A DNA stretch of 11,777 nucleotides from the NCBI GenBank assembly GCA_020433835.1, contig JAGRBY010000183.1:1-11777 (forward strand). The letters run 5' to 3'. Under the pieces are notes generated by a model. The model saw only the letters and a list, made by a program, of their open reading frames with translations, did not search any database and was not told the DNA's origin. The position numbers and the translations under genes are program-made. The stretch is from Anaerolineae bacterium (GTDB lineage Bacteria > Chloroflexota > Anaerolineae > 4572-78 > J111). Numbering within the stretch: position 1 is the first letter of the stretch; each line of letters begins with the position of its first letter. Of this stretch, positions 1-6,645 are shown piece by piece.

Positions 1-312
1 CGCCTGAGCGGTCGGAGACGGCGGCTGCGTTGGCGAAAGCACCGCAGCAGGCGATGCTTCCGGCGAAGACGATCCATCAGCAACATCAGTTTTATGGGAG
101 GGGGCTGTCCAAACGATAGAAAGAGCGGCTGTCAGCGTGATACCCTGTAAAAAAAGCAATCCTAAAATCAGGGCAACGGCTACACCACGCTTACTCTGGC
201 GTGATGGGGCTGGATGAGCAGCCCGTTCTGCGGAACTTCTCAGCGATTCTAACGAAGGTTGTTGTAACAAACTGTAGTTCTTAGGTACGTTAGGTCGAGA
301 TGGTTTGTTCAT
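1..312 (-). CDS. Single-pass membrane protein with low-complexity linker, C-terminus off the window
   Basis: This reading frame starts at the ATG complementary to 310-312 and stays open to the left edge, giving 104 codons with the C-terminus missing. Residues 1-42 form a polar, basic N-terminus. Residues 43-67 are one hydrophobic helix (VALILGLLFLQGITLTAAL), and residues 70-104 are a Ser/Pro/Ala/Thr-rich linker. This layout is typical of a cytoplasmic tail, one membrane span and a flexible tether to an extracytoplasmic domain that lies outside the window. No upstream ATG, GTG or TTG is available before an in-frame stop near 370, so the start is well constrained, although no good ribosome-binding site precedes it. 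It is divergent from the gene at 680. I do not recognise a family and assign no function. Confidence 0.62.
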   Translation of the reverse strand, partial: MNKPSRPNVPKNYSLLQQPSLESLRSSAERAAHPAPSRQSKRGVAVALILGLLFLQGITLTAALSIVWTAPSHKTDVADGSSSPEASPAAVLSPTQPPSPTAQA

Positions 313-679
313 AGCGCAATCACAAATGCCGGTAAGTGAGACAGCCCACGTATGTATGATGGATCGTTTTTAAGGTACAGACTTTTTAGAAGGCGCATGA
401 CCAAAGCAAGCTTCAATCTACGCTTCACTTCCCAAACTATAACACGAGCAACTATCAGATTCAATGGGATAATAGGGGCAATTTTTGCCTTAGCCAACCG
501 ACACGGGGTACAATCCAGCCGTGAAGTTAAAGACCTGACAGGTTTCCAGCAGTTTTGCATAGCATAAAATAAGCAACAAATGGGCTTCTATTTACGCTGA
601 AAAGTAATGTGCAAAACCTGTCAGGTCTGATGCGTGCCTCACAAAATCCATAAAGAGAGATAATTAAATCAACAACATT
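313..679. other. Divergent intergenic spacer, 367 bp, no credible gene
   Basis: This spacer separates the minus-strand gene ending its 5' side at 312 from the plus-strand gene at 680, so it should hold promoters for both. I could not pick a convincing -35/-10 pair. Short open frames on both strands here (for example 352-567 plus and 309-560 minus) have no ribosome-binding site and no recognisable protein character. The only clear structure is the inverted repeat at 531-628. Confidence 0.6.
531..628. repeat. Inverted repeat with self-palindromic arms (MITE/REP-like)
   Basis: The left arm AGACCTGACAGGTTT (531-545) is the exact reverse complement of the right arm AAACCTGTCAGGTCT (614-628), separated by 68 bp. 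Each arm contains its own palindrome, ACCTGaCAGGT. A second nested pairing exists between GTTTTGCA (552-559) and TGCAAAAC (610-617). The structure resembles small non-autonomous repeats found in intergenic DNA of Chloroflexota and cyanobacteria. That family link is from memory and not tested. No transposase gene is nearby. Confidence 0.6.
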
Positions 680-1648
680 ATGACGGCAATTTTAAAGTAC
701 CGACTTCCTTTGCTCCTTTTGTTTTTCGTATCATCGGCACTCTTGGTTAAAGCGCAAACTGAACCACAAATTCAAAACCTACTGGTCGAATTATGGCCGG
801 AGTTTGACCGCCCGGAGGTATTGATCATCTATCGCGTTCAGTTAAGCGATGACACCACGTTACCCACGACGGTTACATTCCCCTTACCCGGCTACATCAA
901 GACGATGAATGCCGTGGCCTACGGGCAAGGAAATGATCTGATCGCGATTGATGAAAACGACGTCGAAATGACCTATCGCGATGACACCCTGTTTTTGTCA
1001 TTTTCCACACCTTCGCCCTTGGTGCAGTTAGAATATTACGATGGCGAGATTATCAGCCGCCAAGATCAAACCCGTACGCTTGATTACGTTTTTACCGCGC
1101 CCTACGCTATCGAAAATGCTATCTTTCAATTCCAAGCTCCGGCTCAGACCGAAGATTTTACGCTGGAGCCGACAGCGAGCAACACGTTTGTCGATCCTAA
1201 CGGGTTGACGTATAACGTCATCAACGAATCGAACGTAGCCGCCGGTGTATCACGCCCGATGACCGCCACTTACCAACGCACGACCGACACATTAACGCTC
1301 GACTTGATAACGCCGGCAGTCTCTGAACACGGCGAAGATGTTATCCCGCTCACCACCGAGCCGCCGGGAGACTCAACCAACACGACTATCGCCTATGGGT
1401 TGGCCGGGATTGGCACGCTGCTCATTTTAGGGGCCGTCGGCTACTGGTGGTGGAATAGATCCAGAGCTGTGCCAGGCCCGGTTCGCCGGCCGGCGGTGTC
1501 ATCACGCAGCCGCGCCAAACAGTCGAGCAGCGCTCGAACACCGTCGCGCCAAACCGAAAGCGAAACCGCCGGATTCTGCTACCAATGCGGCACAGCTTTG
1601 CGAGCCGACGCCAATTTTTGCCATAAATGTGGAGCCGAACGCCGATAA
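680..1648 (+). CDS. Signal-peptide membrane protein with cytoplasmic zinc ribbon
   Basis: The protein has 322 residues. Residues 1-25 look like a Sec signal peptide with a leucine/phenylalanine-rich core, probably cut near KAQ. Residues 27-235 are a beta-strand-rich extracytoplasmic domain with no Cys. Residues 237-257 (LAGIGTLLILGAVGYWWW) are a transmembrane helix. Residues 258-297 form a basic Ser/Arg-rich linker, and residues 298-322 are a zinc ribbon with C300-x2-C303 and C314-x2-C317. The ribbon should therefore sit in the cytoplasm, while the main domain faces outward. The start is the ATG after the signal-peptide stop-free stretch; the ribosome-binding site is weak (AGAGA near 655-659). 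The gene precedes an ABC exporter block by 134 bp and may belong to it. Proteins with a short C-terminal zinc ribbon are common in Chloroflexota. No specific family is recognised for the outer domain. Confidence 0.85.
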   Translation: MTAILKYRLPLLLLFFVSSALLVKAQTEPQIQNLLVELWPEFDRPEVLIIYRVQLSDDTTLPTTVTFPLPGYIKTMNAVAYGQGNDLIAIDENDVEMTYRDDTLFLSFSTPSPLVQLEYYDGEIISRQDQTRTLDYVFTAPYAIENAIFQFQAPAQTEDFTLEPTASNTFVDPNGLTYNVINESNVAAGVSRPMTATYQRTTDTLTLDLITPAVSEHGEDVIPLTTEPPGDSTNTTIAYGLAGIGTLLILGAVGYWWWNRSRAVPGPVRRPAVSSRSRAKQSSSARTPSRQTESETAGFCYQCGTALRADANFCHKCGAERR

Positions 1649-1782
1649 AACGGTAATTTAAATGTTCTCAACAGAGTGCGACGACACCAACAATTAAATG
1701 AGAGGTTGGGATCAATAGTCAGGATTTAGTCTTTCTCTAACCACAGTTCATAATTCTTAATTCCTACTTTCATGGGAGTGCT

Positions 1783-2355
1783 ATGAAAAATATTCGCATC
1801 AGTATAGTCATCCTGTTTGGTCTGGTTTTACTATCTCTTGGCTTGAACTTCTATCTCATTTCCCAATTCCTGCGGGTTCAACAGCAAACCCAAAATTTTG
1901 CTCAAGAGGCACGCCCTGCCCTCAAGGGGACTCTGGCCGATACCATCACCGACCTGGAAGAGATAAAATCTTCAACGATTGCGTTTAATATTAAAATAGA
2001 TAATGAATTTCCCTTAGAACTTGAGTTTCCCATCAATGAACGTTTAGAAGTACCCATCAAAACGGTCGTTCCCATCCAAAAAAAGATTAATACCACGGTT
2101 GTCATGCCGATTTTTGGGGTTGACGTTCCCGTTGATATCACCGTGCCGGTTGATGTCGAAGTGCCGATTGACCTCACCGTCCCCGTCGTAATCAGCCGCA
2201 CGATTCCTATCTCCACCGAAGTGCCGATTGATATGGATTTCCCGGTCGCTATCGTGGTCAGCGAAACCGAACTGGCCCCGTACATCGACCACATCAGTGC
2301 CGCACTGATACAGTTTGAAGAAACCGCCGACCAATTTTTACAAGGATTGGAATAG
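1783..2355 (+). CDS. Membrane-anchored protein with Pro-containing hexapeptide repeats
   Basis: The protein has 190 residues. Residues 5-29 form a membrane helix (signal anchor) and residues 30-66 look helical, with QQQTQNFAQEAR-type polar sequence. From about 76 to 156 a [VFI]-P-[IVL]-x-x-x pattern recurs. Pro occurs at 77, 83, 91, 97, 110, 116, 122, 128, 134, 142, 148 and 154, usually exactly six residues apart. Residues 160-190 are again helical. The spacing suggests a regular beta or solenoid-like stack, with Pro where the left-handed beta-helix hexapeptide usually has Gly. That structural idea is inference. It has a good ribosome-binding site (GGGAG, 1774-1778) and is followed after 12 bp by the ABC ATPase gene, which has no obvious site of its own, so the two are probably translationally coupled. 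I do not recognise a family. A periplasmic partner of the exporter is the most economical guess. Confidence 0.85.
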   Translation: MKNIRISIVILFGLVLLSLGLNFYLISQFLRVQQQTQNFAQEARPALKGTLADTITDLEEIKSSTIAFNIKIDNEFPLELEFPINERLEVPIKTVVPIQKKINTTVVMPIFGVDVPVDITVPVDVEVPIDLTVPVVISRTIPISTEVPIDMDFPVAIVVSETELAPYIDHISAALIQFEETADQFLQGLE

Positions 2356-2367
2356 AAACGCTTACCT

Positions 2368-3336
2368 ATGGAGACACCCAACACTAACCCGCTTATCGTT
2401 GACGCCAAAGATCTCACGAAAAATTTTGGAGGTATCGATGTTGTTCGCGAAGTTGATTTCGAGCTGACTCGAGGCCAAATTTTGGGATTAATTGGCCCCA
2501 GCGGCTGCGGCAAAACAACCACGGTTCGGATGCTGGCCGGCATCTATCAGCCAACGTCCGGCTATATCAGTGTCCTTGGCGGCCAACCTTCCAAATTTAA
2601 GGCCCATGTAAAAGAGAAAATTGGTTATATGCCCCAGCAGTTTGCTCTCTACCCCGAGCTAACCGTATGGGAAAACCTGAACTTCGCGGCCTCTATCTAC
2701 GGCATGAATTTGAAGCGCGAGAAACGGTTAAGCGAACTGCTTGAGTTTGTCGATTTGGCCTCCCATAAAAAGAAACTGGCCCGCAATCTCTCAGGCGGGA
2801 TGAAACGGCGACTCAGTCTGGCCGCAACGTTGGTTCACGACCCCGAACTGCTTTTTCTCGATGAACCAACAGCCGGCATCGACCCGATTCTGCGGCGGCG
2901 CTTTTGGGATCATTTCAAAATGCTCCAGCAGCAGGGGCGTACGCTATTTGTAACCACGCAGTACGTTGGCGAGGCGGCTTACTGCGACAGCGTTGGCGTG
3001 ATGGCTAGCGGACGGCTGCTGCTGGTCGAAACGCCGGATGGGCTGCGCCGCCAAGCTTTTGGCGGTGAAGTCGTCGATCTGTACACCAAAGAGCGCCTCG
3101 TCTTCAAAGATTTAAGAAGTCTCCGCAAGCTGCCGTTTGTACAAGATCAGGTCACCCGGCTCAATGACGAGGGCACCGGCCTGCGCCTCATTGTCGATCA
3201 AGCCAGCACGGCCATTCCGGCTTTGGTAGAATGGTGTAAATCGGAATACATTACGATTGCCTCCATTGAAGAATATCTGCCTCCCTTTGATGATGTTTTT
3301 GTAGAATTGGTCAACAATGCCACCACTAATAACTAA
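2368..3336 (+). CDS. ABC transporter ATP-binding protein (ABC-2/DrrA-like exporter)
   Basis: This 322-residue cytoplasmic ATPase powers the permease encoded next. All core motifs are visible: Walker A GPSGCGKTT (43-51), Q-loop Gln90 (MPQ), signature LSGGMKRR (141-148), Walker B LLFLDEP (161-167) and D-loop GIDP (170-173). The switch (H-loop) position reads TTQYVGEA, with Gln198 where many relatives have His (TTHYMDEA). Residues beyond about 230 are the C-terminal extension usual in exporter ATPases of the DrrA/YbhF type. Length and architecture fit half-transporter ATPases partnered with ABC-2 permeases. The gene starts 12 bp after the repeat protein, and its 3' end overlaps the permease start by 20 bp, which indicates a coupled operon. 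The substrate cannot be told from the sequence; multidrug, lipid or polysaccharide-type export are all possible. Confidence 0.95.
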   Translation: METPNTNPLIVDAKDLTKNFGGIDVVREVDFELTRGQILGLIGPSGCGKTTTVRMLAGIYQPTSGYISVLGGQPSKFKAHVKEKIGYMPQQFALYPELTVWENLNFAASIYGMNLKREKRLSELLEFVDLASHKKKLARNLSGGMKRRLSLAATLVHDPELLFLDEPTAGIDPILRRRFWDHFKMLQQQGRTLFVTTQYVGEAAYCDSVGVMASGRLLLVETPDGLRRQAFGGEVVDLYTKERLVFKDLRSLRKLPFVQDQVTRLNDEGTGLRLIVDQASTAIPALVEWCKSEYITIASIEEYLPPFDDVFVELVNNATTNN

Positions 3337-4903
3337 TCGCTACCGTTTTCTCATTCGTATCTCAGCCTTTCTGCTGAAGGAAATGCTCGAAATCCTGCGC
3401 CAGCCGCTTCTGCTGCTAACGTTGGTCATTGGGCCATTTCTCATTTTGCTTTTTTTCGGCATCGGCTACCGCAACGAAGCCCGCGCCCTGCGCACCATTT
3501 TTGTCATTGAAGATAACGACAGTGCCGTATCGCAAAAACTCGATGAATATGCCAATACGCTCGGCCCGCAACTGATTTTTGAAGGCAAAACCGATAACCT
3601 GGCCGCAGCCCAGGAAATGCTGCGCCAGGGCGAAGTTGATCTTGTGGCCAAACTGCCGACCGACATCTACAACACCATCCTCAACAATAAGCAAGCGGTC
3701 TTTAACCTCTATCACAATGAGATCGATCCCTTCCAAATCGATTACATCAACGTTTTTGGCCGGGTTTACATTAACGAAGTCAACCGTCGCGTGCTGCGCC
3801 TGCTCACCACCGAGGGCCAGATCGATCTTTCGCAGGCCCAAGAAACCATCGACGCCGCCCGCGACAGCGCCGATACGCTGCAAGAGCTTTTGCAAAGCTG
3901 CGCCGAAACGCTGTCCGAAGCCGGTCGCGGCGAAGAATGTAACAGCCAGACAGCAACGGAATACATGCAAGACCTCAACGAAAAGTTTGATGATCTCAAC
4001 CGCATCGTTGAGGAAGACCTCAGTTTTCAAGAGTCGCTTCAGCGCGAATTTGGCGAAGGCAGCGACACACACGAAGAAACGGATGACGCCGAATCGCTCC
4101 AGCGCATCAGAGATCGCATCAAATCGCTGGAGACCGCGGTTGACGATATCGATAAGTACGAGGCCCAACTGGAAACCCTCACCAACCTCGACGCCGATTT
4201 GGCCGGCCTTGAAGACCAGTTGAAAGATTTCCTCAACATCAACCCGTCCATTTTGGTTAGCCCCTTCCGCAGCGAGGTTGAAAGTATCTCCACCGTGCAG
4301 TTCAAAGTTAACGACTTCTTTGCCCCGGCTGTCATCGTGCTGCTGCTTCAGCACCTTATTCTCACCTTTGCCGCACTCTCGATGGTACGCGAACGGCAGC
4401 TTGGCTCGATGGAGTTATTTTACGTAGCCCCTCTGTCGGCGCTGGAGACGCTCATCGGCAAATATATAAGTTATCTCATTCTGGGTGCAATTTTGGCTGC
4501 CATCTTGCTCAGTGTCATTGTTTTTGGTCTCAACGTACCGCTGTTGGGCAGTTGGCTGAACATTGCGCTGGTGGTATTGGCCGTTCTATTCAGTTCGCTG
4601 GGCATTGGCTTTATCATCTCGCTCATCTCCCGTACCGATACCCAGGCGGTGCAATATTCAATGATTGTGCTGCTAACCAGTGTTTTCTTCAGCGGTTTCC
4701 TCCTGGGCTTAAATACCCTGTGGGAGCCGGTGCGCGTTATTTCATGGTCGCTGCCGGCCACGTACGGCATTCTCTTGCTGCGCGATATTATGCTGAGAGG
4801 CGGCGGGCTTAATTGGCCCATCTTTGCCCCGTTACTGGTTTTTGGCGTTGTGCTATTTGGGCTGGCCTGGTGGCTGCTGCGCCGCTCGATGCAGAACATT
4901 TAG
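3317..4903 (+). CDS. ABC-2 type permease with large extracytoplasmic coiled-coil loop
   Basis: This 528-residue protein is the membrane partner of the preceding ATPase. One membrane helix lies near the N-terminus (about 30-50), preceded by a cytoplasmic amphipathic stretch (FLLKEMLEILRQP) typical of ABC2_membrane_3/YhhJ-YbhR-like permeases. Residues 52-330 form one large outside loop. Its first part (58-165) is the mixed alpha/beta domain common to these permeases. Residues about 172-305 are Glu/Asp/Leu-rich and probably coiled coil, with two cysteines (C195 and C208) that could form a disulfide. Five more helices follow (about 334-356, 379-404, 413-437, 446-466 and 500-521). The conserved MVRERQLGSMELFYVAPLS stretch (356-374) contacts the ATPase in this family. 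The ATG at 3317 lies inside the ATPase gene, a 20-bp overlap. Since only one permease is present, a homodimer is likely. Confidence 0.93.
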   Translation: MPPLITNRYRFLIRISAFLLKEMLEILRQPLLLLTLVIGPFLILLFFGIGYRNEARALRTIFVIEDNDSAVSQKLDEYANTLGPQLIFEGKTDNLAAAQEMLRQGEVDLVAKLPTDIYNTILNNKQAVFNLYHNEIDPFQIDYINVFGRVYINEVNRRVLRLLTTEGQIDLSQAQETIDAARDSADTLQELLQSCAETLSEAGRGEECNSQTATEYMQDLNEKFDDLNRIVEEDLSFQESLQREFGEGSDTHEETDDAESLQRIRDRIKSLETAVDDIDKYEAQLETLTNLDADLAGLEDQLKDFLNINPSILVSPFRSEVESISTVQFKVNDFFAPAVIVLLLQHLILTFAALSMVRERQLGSMELFYVAPLSALETLIGKYISYLILGAILAAILLSVIVFGLNVPLLGSWLNIALVVLAVLFSSLGIGFIISLISRTDTQAVQYSMIVLLTSVFFSGFLLGLNTLWEPVRVISWSLPATYGILLLRDIMLRGGGLNWPIFAPLLVFGVVLFGLAWWLLRRSMQNI

Positions 4904-5121
4904 GAATGGTAGTACTCAAACAAACTATTTTAACACCGATTTGTTAGAACTAGTCATCTATCCAGGTTCGATACTATACAATAGACTGGTGCATTTCAAC
5001 AGGCTCTATATTATAGTCCTTACTAGTGAACTATACATTCAAAAGAGGAGTGCCTATTACTCTTTAATTTCATAATCATCATTTCAAACCCACCTTCTCT
5101 CCATATAATCACTTAAGAAAA

Positions 5122-5142
5122 ACACCTTCAAATTGAAGGTGT
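5122..5142. repeat. Perfect 10-bp palindrome (hairpin)
   Basis: ACACCTTCAA (5122-5131) and TTGAAGGTGT (5133-5142) are exact reverse complements around a single A. On the minus strand the stem is followed by TTTTTCTT, so it looks like a minus-strand intrinsic terminator, yet no minus-strand gene ends here. It more likely belongs to a dispersed repeat family or is a transcript-end stem for the exporter operon. Confidence 0.5.
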
Positions 5143-5286
5143 CCCGCTCTCCAAAAAACGATTGTCTACCTTACATTTCATATGTTTACCTTCTTCAGCC
5201 GTTAAACTGTTCTATTCTTTGTAAGAATCACCTCTATTCTGGTTTTTTGCTTTGTTTTGAGCGAATGAACCAAATAATTTCAAAAT

Positions 5287-5308
5287 AGCCAAGCACGGTT
5301 GCTTGGCT
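5287..5308 (+). promoter_or_regulatory. Stem-loop in hydrogenase leader
   Basis: AGCCAAGCA (5287-5295) pairs perfectly with TGCTTGGCT (5300-5308) around a CGGT loop. The loop bases could also pair with ACCG at 5359-5362, a possible pseudoknot. No T tract follows, so it is not a terminator. Its role as part of a structured 5' leader of the hydrogenase mRNA is inference and depends on where transcription starts. Confidence 0.4.
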
Positions 5309-5395
5309 CAGGTTCGGTAGCGCATGATAACGGGGATTGTGTTATTCCCTTGATGTAAACCGTTGTCTCTAAATATCCTTTTACTTACCAAAGCC

Positions 5396-5440
5396 AAGGA
5401 GGGCTATTCTATGTCGTAGATGACTTTGAAGAGAAACTAA
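5396..5440 (+). promoter_or_regulatory. Strong ribosome-binding site before two minimal leader frames
   Basis: AAGGAGGG (5396-5403) is one of the strongest Shine-Dalgarno matches in the window. It is spaced 7 bases from an ATG (5411-5413) that opens only Met-Ser-stop (TAG 5417-5419). A second ATG at 5420 follows immediately and encodes MTLKRN before TAA (5438-5440). This second frame ends in the first bases of the terminator-like hairpin. The arrangement resembles a leader peptide placed to influence an attenuator, but it could also be chance or the decayed start of a former gene. Confidence 0.35.
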
Positions 5441-5468
5441 AATCGCTGCATGTTCATGCGATTTTTTT
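5439..5468 (+). terminator. Rho-independent terminator or attenuator hairpin before hydrogenase genes
   Basis: AAAATCGC (5439-5446) plus AT (5450-5451) pairs with ATGCGATTTT (5456-5465), leaving a TGC bulge and a GTTC loop, and the stem runs into seven T residues (5462-5468). That is the classic shape of an intrinsic terminator on the plus strand. It lies 46 bp before the hydrogenase small-subunit start, leaving very little room for a separate promoter between it and the ribosome-binding site. It may therefore either end upstream transcription or act as a conditional attenuator for the hydrogenase operon. Confidence 0.55.
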
Positions 5469-5514
5469 GCTTTAAACTTGTGAAATTTTACGCAGACCAA
5501 ATAGGGAGGGAGTA

Positions 5515-6645
5515 ATGATTGTAGACAAGGATAGAGAACTATCAACCACCCTCGCCCGACGAGGCGTCTCGCGGCGAGCATTCTTGAAGTTTTGTGCCGT
5601 AGTAACCGGCACGCTGGCTTTACCCCACAGTTACATTCCCCGAGTAGCCAAAGCGCTGGAGCAAGCAGCGAAGCGACCACCGGTCGTCTGGCTGGAATTT
5701 CAAGACTGCGCCGGCGACAGCGAGTCGTTCTTGCGAGCCTCGCGACCAACCGCCGGTGATGTCGTGCTTGATGTCATCTCGCTTGATTACCATGAGACCA
5801 TTATGGCCGCCGCCGGTCACCTGGCTGAAGAAGCCAAGGCCCAAACCGTCGAAGCCGGCGGCCACATTGTGGTCGTTGAAGGCTCGATTCCGTTAAAAGA
5901 CGATGGCGTTTACTGCTGCATCGGTGGGCGCACAGCCGTCGACATATTAGAGGAAGCAACCCGCAACGCCGCGGCTGTTATCGCCGTGGGCAGTTGTGCG
6001 GCCTTTGGAGGGCTGCCCAAAGTTGGCCCCAACCCCACCGGCGCGGTCAGTGTGATGGACCTGGTGAAGCATATTCCGGTCATCAACCTCTCCGGTTGCC
6101 CCATGAACGTCGCCAACTTCACAGCGACGGTGGTGCACTACCTGACCTTCGGCGAATTCCCGGCGGTAGACAAGTTAAATCGGCCGTTGTTTGCCCATGG
6201 GCAAATTATCCACAACAACTGCGAGCGGCGCGGCCACTTCAACGCCGGACGTTTTGTGCGTGCTTGGGGCGACGAAGGCCATCGCCAGGGCTGGTGCCTC
6301 TACCAAATGGGCTGTAAAGGGCCGGTAGCCACCTTCAACTGCCCGCAGTTGGGCTGGAACGACGGTACCAACTGGCCGGTTGCGGCGGGCCACGGCTGTA
6401 TCGCCTGCGCCGCTCCCGATTTCTTCGAGCGGGCTATCTACGAGCCGGTTAAAATTCAAGAGGCCAACCCACCCGACCAATACCCCACCGTCGAGCAAGC
6501 GCCGGAACCAATGTCATCGGGCGCAGCAGCGACAGTCGGCACAGTCGGTGGATTGCTGGTGGGGGCCGGAGCCGCCGCCGCCGTGGCCGCCTCGCGTCGC
6601 AATGGAGAGCCGATGGAAGGGGAACGCTCTGAGGAGGCAAGCTAA
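5515..6645 (+). CDS. hybO: [NiFe] hydrogenase small subunit, Hyb type, with CxxD proximal motif
   Basis: This 376-residue electron-transfer subunit forms the hydrogenase heterodimer on the outer face of the cytoplasmic membrane. A Tat signal (SRRAFLK at 19-25, then a hydrophobic run) is visible. Proximal-cluster positions are C65, D68, C161 and C195; the usual motif is CTGCSES, but here it is CAGDSES. Distal-cluster ligands are H233, C236, C261 and C267. Medial-cluster ligands are C276, C295 and C298. The two extra cysteines of the oxygen-tolerant six-Cys [4Fe-3S] type are absent (G67 and G166). Residues 336-359 are a Gly/Ala/Val helix, the C-terminal membrane anchor of Hyb/Hya small subunits. 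The start is supported by AGGGAGG at 5503-5509. The stop overlaps the next start (TAATG). The enzyme type is sure; the HydDB subgroup cannot be fixed by eye. Confidence 0.95.
   Translation: MIVDKDRELSTTLARRGVSRRAFLKFCAVVTGTLALPHSYIPRVAKALEQAAKRPPVVWLEFQDCAGDSESFLRASRPTAGDVVLDVISLDYHETIMAAAGHLAEEAKAQTVEAGGHIVVVEGSIPLKDDGVYCCIGGRTAVDILEEATRNAAAVIAVGSCAAFGGLPKVGPNPTGAVSVMDLVKHIPVINLSGCPMNVANFTATVVHYLTFGEFPAVDKLNRPLFAHGQIIHNNCERRGHFNAGRFVRAWGDEGHRQGWCLYQMGCKGPVATFNCPQLGWNDGTNWPVAAGHGCIACAAPDFFERAIYEPVKIQEANPPDQYPTVEQAPEPMSSGAAATVGTVGGLLVGAGAAAAVAASRRNGEPMEGERSEEAS

Larger units (their letters stand above)
4904..5514. other. Intergenic spacer of 611 bp with hairpins, no credible gene
   Basis: The spacer between the exporter and hydrogenase operons is more AT-rich than the genes around it. 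The frame at 4824-5075 begins inside the permease gene and has no protein-like character, so I do not call it. From left to right it holds a weak stem-loop near 5045-5065 followed by TTTAATTT, a perfect palindrome at 5122-5142, a hairpin at 5287-5308, a strong ribosome-binding site before minimal reading frames (5396-5440), and a terminator-like hairpin at 5439-5468. I see nothing further in 5150-5280. Confidence 0.6.

Noticed and set aside
1902..2543. 213-residue Thr/Ser-rich minus-strand frame
   Set aside because: It mirrors the hexapeptide repeats of the plus-strand gene; the repeat pattern in DNA creates an artificial repeat protein.
3416..4354. Long 312-residue open frame on the minus strand
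   Set aside because: It lies wholly antisense to the permease gene, which has clear ABC-2 features. The frame is open because of codon bias in the real gene, and the protein is low-complexity.
4824..5075. 83-residue plus-strand frame after the permease
   Set aside because: It begins inside the permease gene in another frame, and its unique part is AT-rich spacer without protein character or start signal.
5301..5349. tRNA-like stretch (GGCTCAGGTTCGGTAGCGCA resembles a D arm, followed by a GATAAC/GTTATT stem)
   Set aside because: The D stem has a mismatch, the next loop is 9 rather than 7 bases, and no T arm (GGTTCRA) or acceptor stem closes it. It is not a functional tRNA by eye.
5707..5718. 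Oxygen-tolerant six-Cys [4Fe-3S] hydrogenase of the MBH/Hya type
   Set aside because: The two supernumerary cysteine positions are Gly (67 and 166), so this cluster type cannot form.
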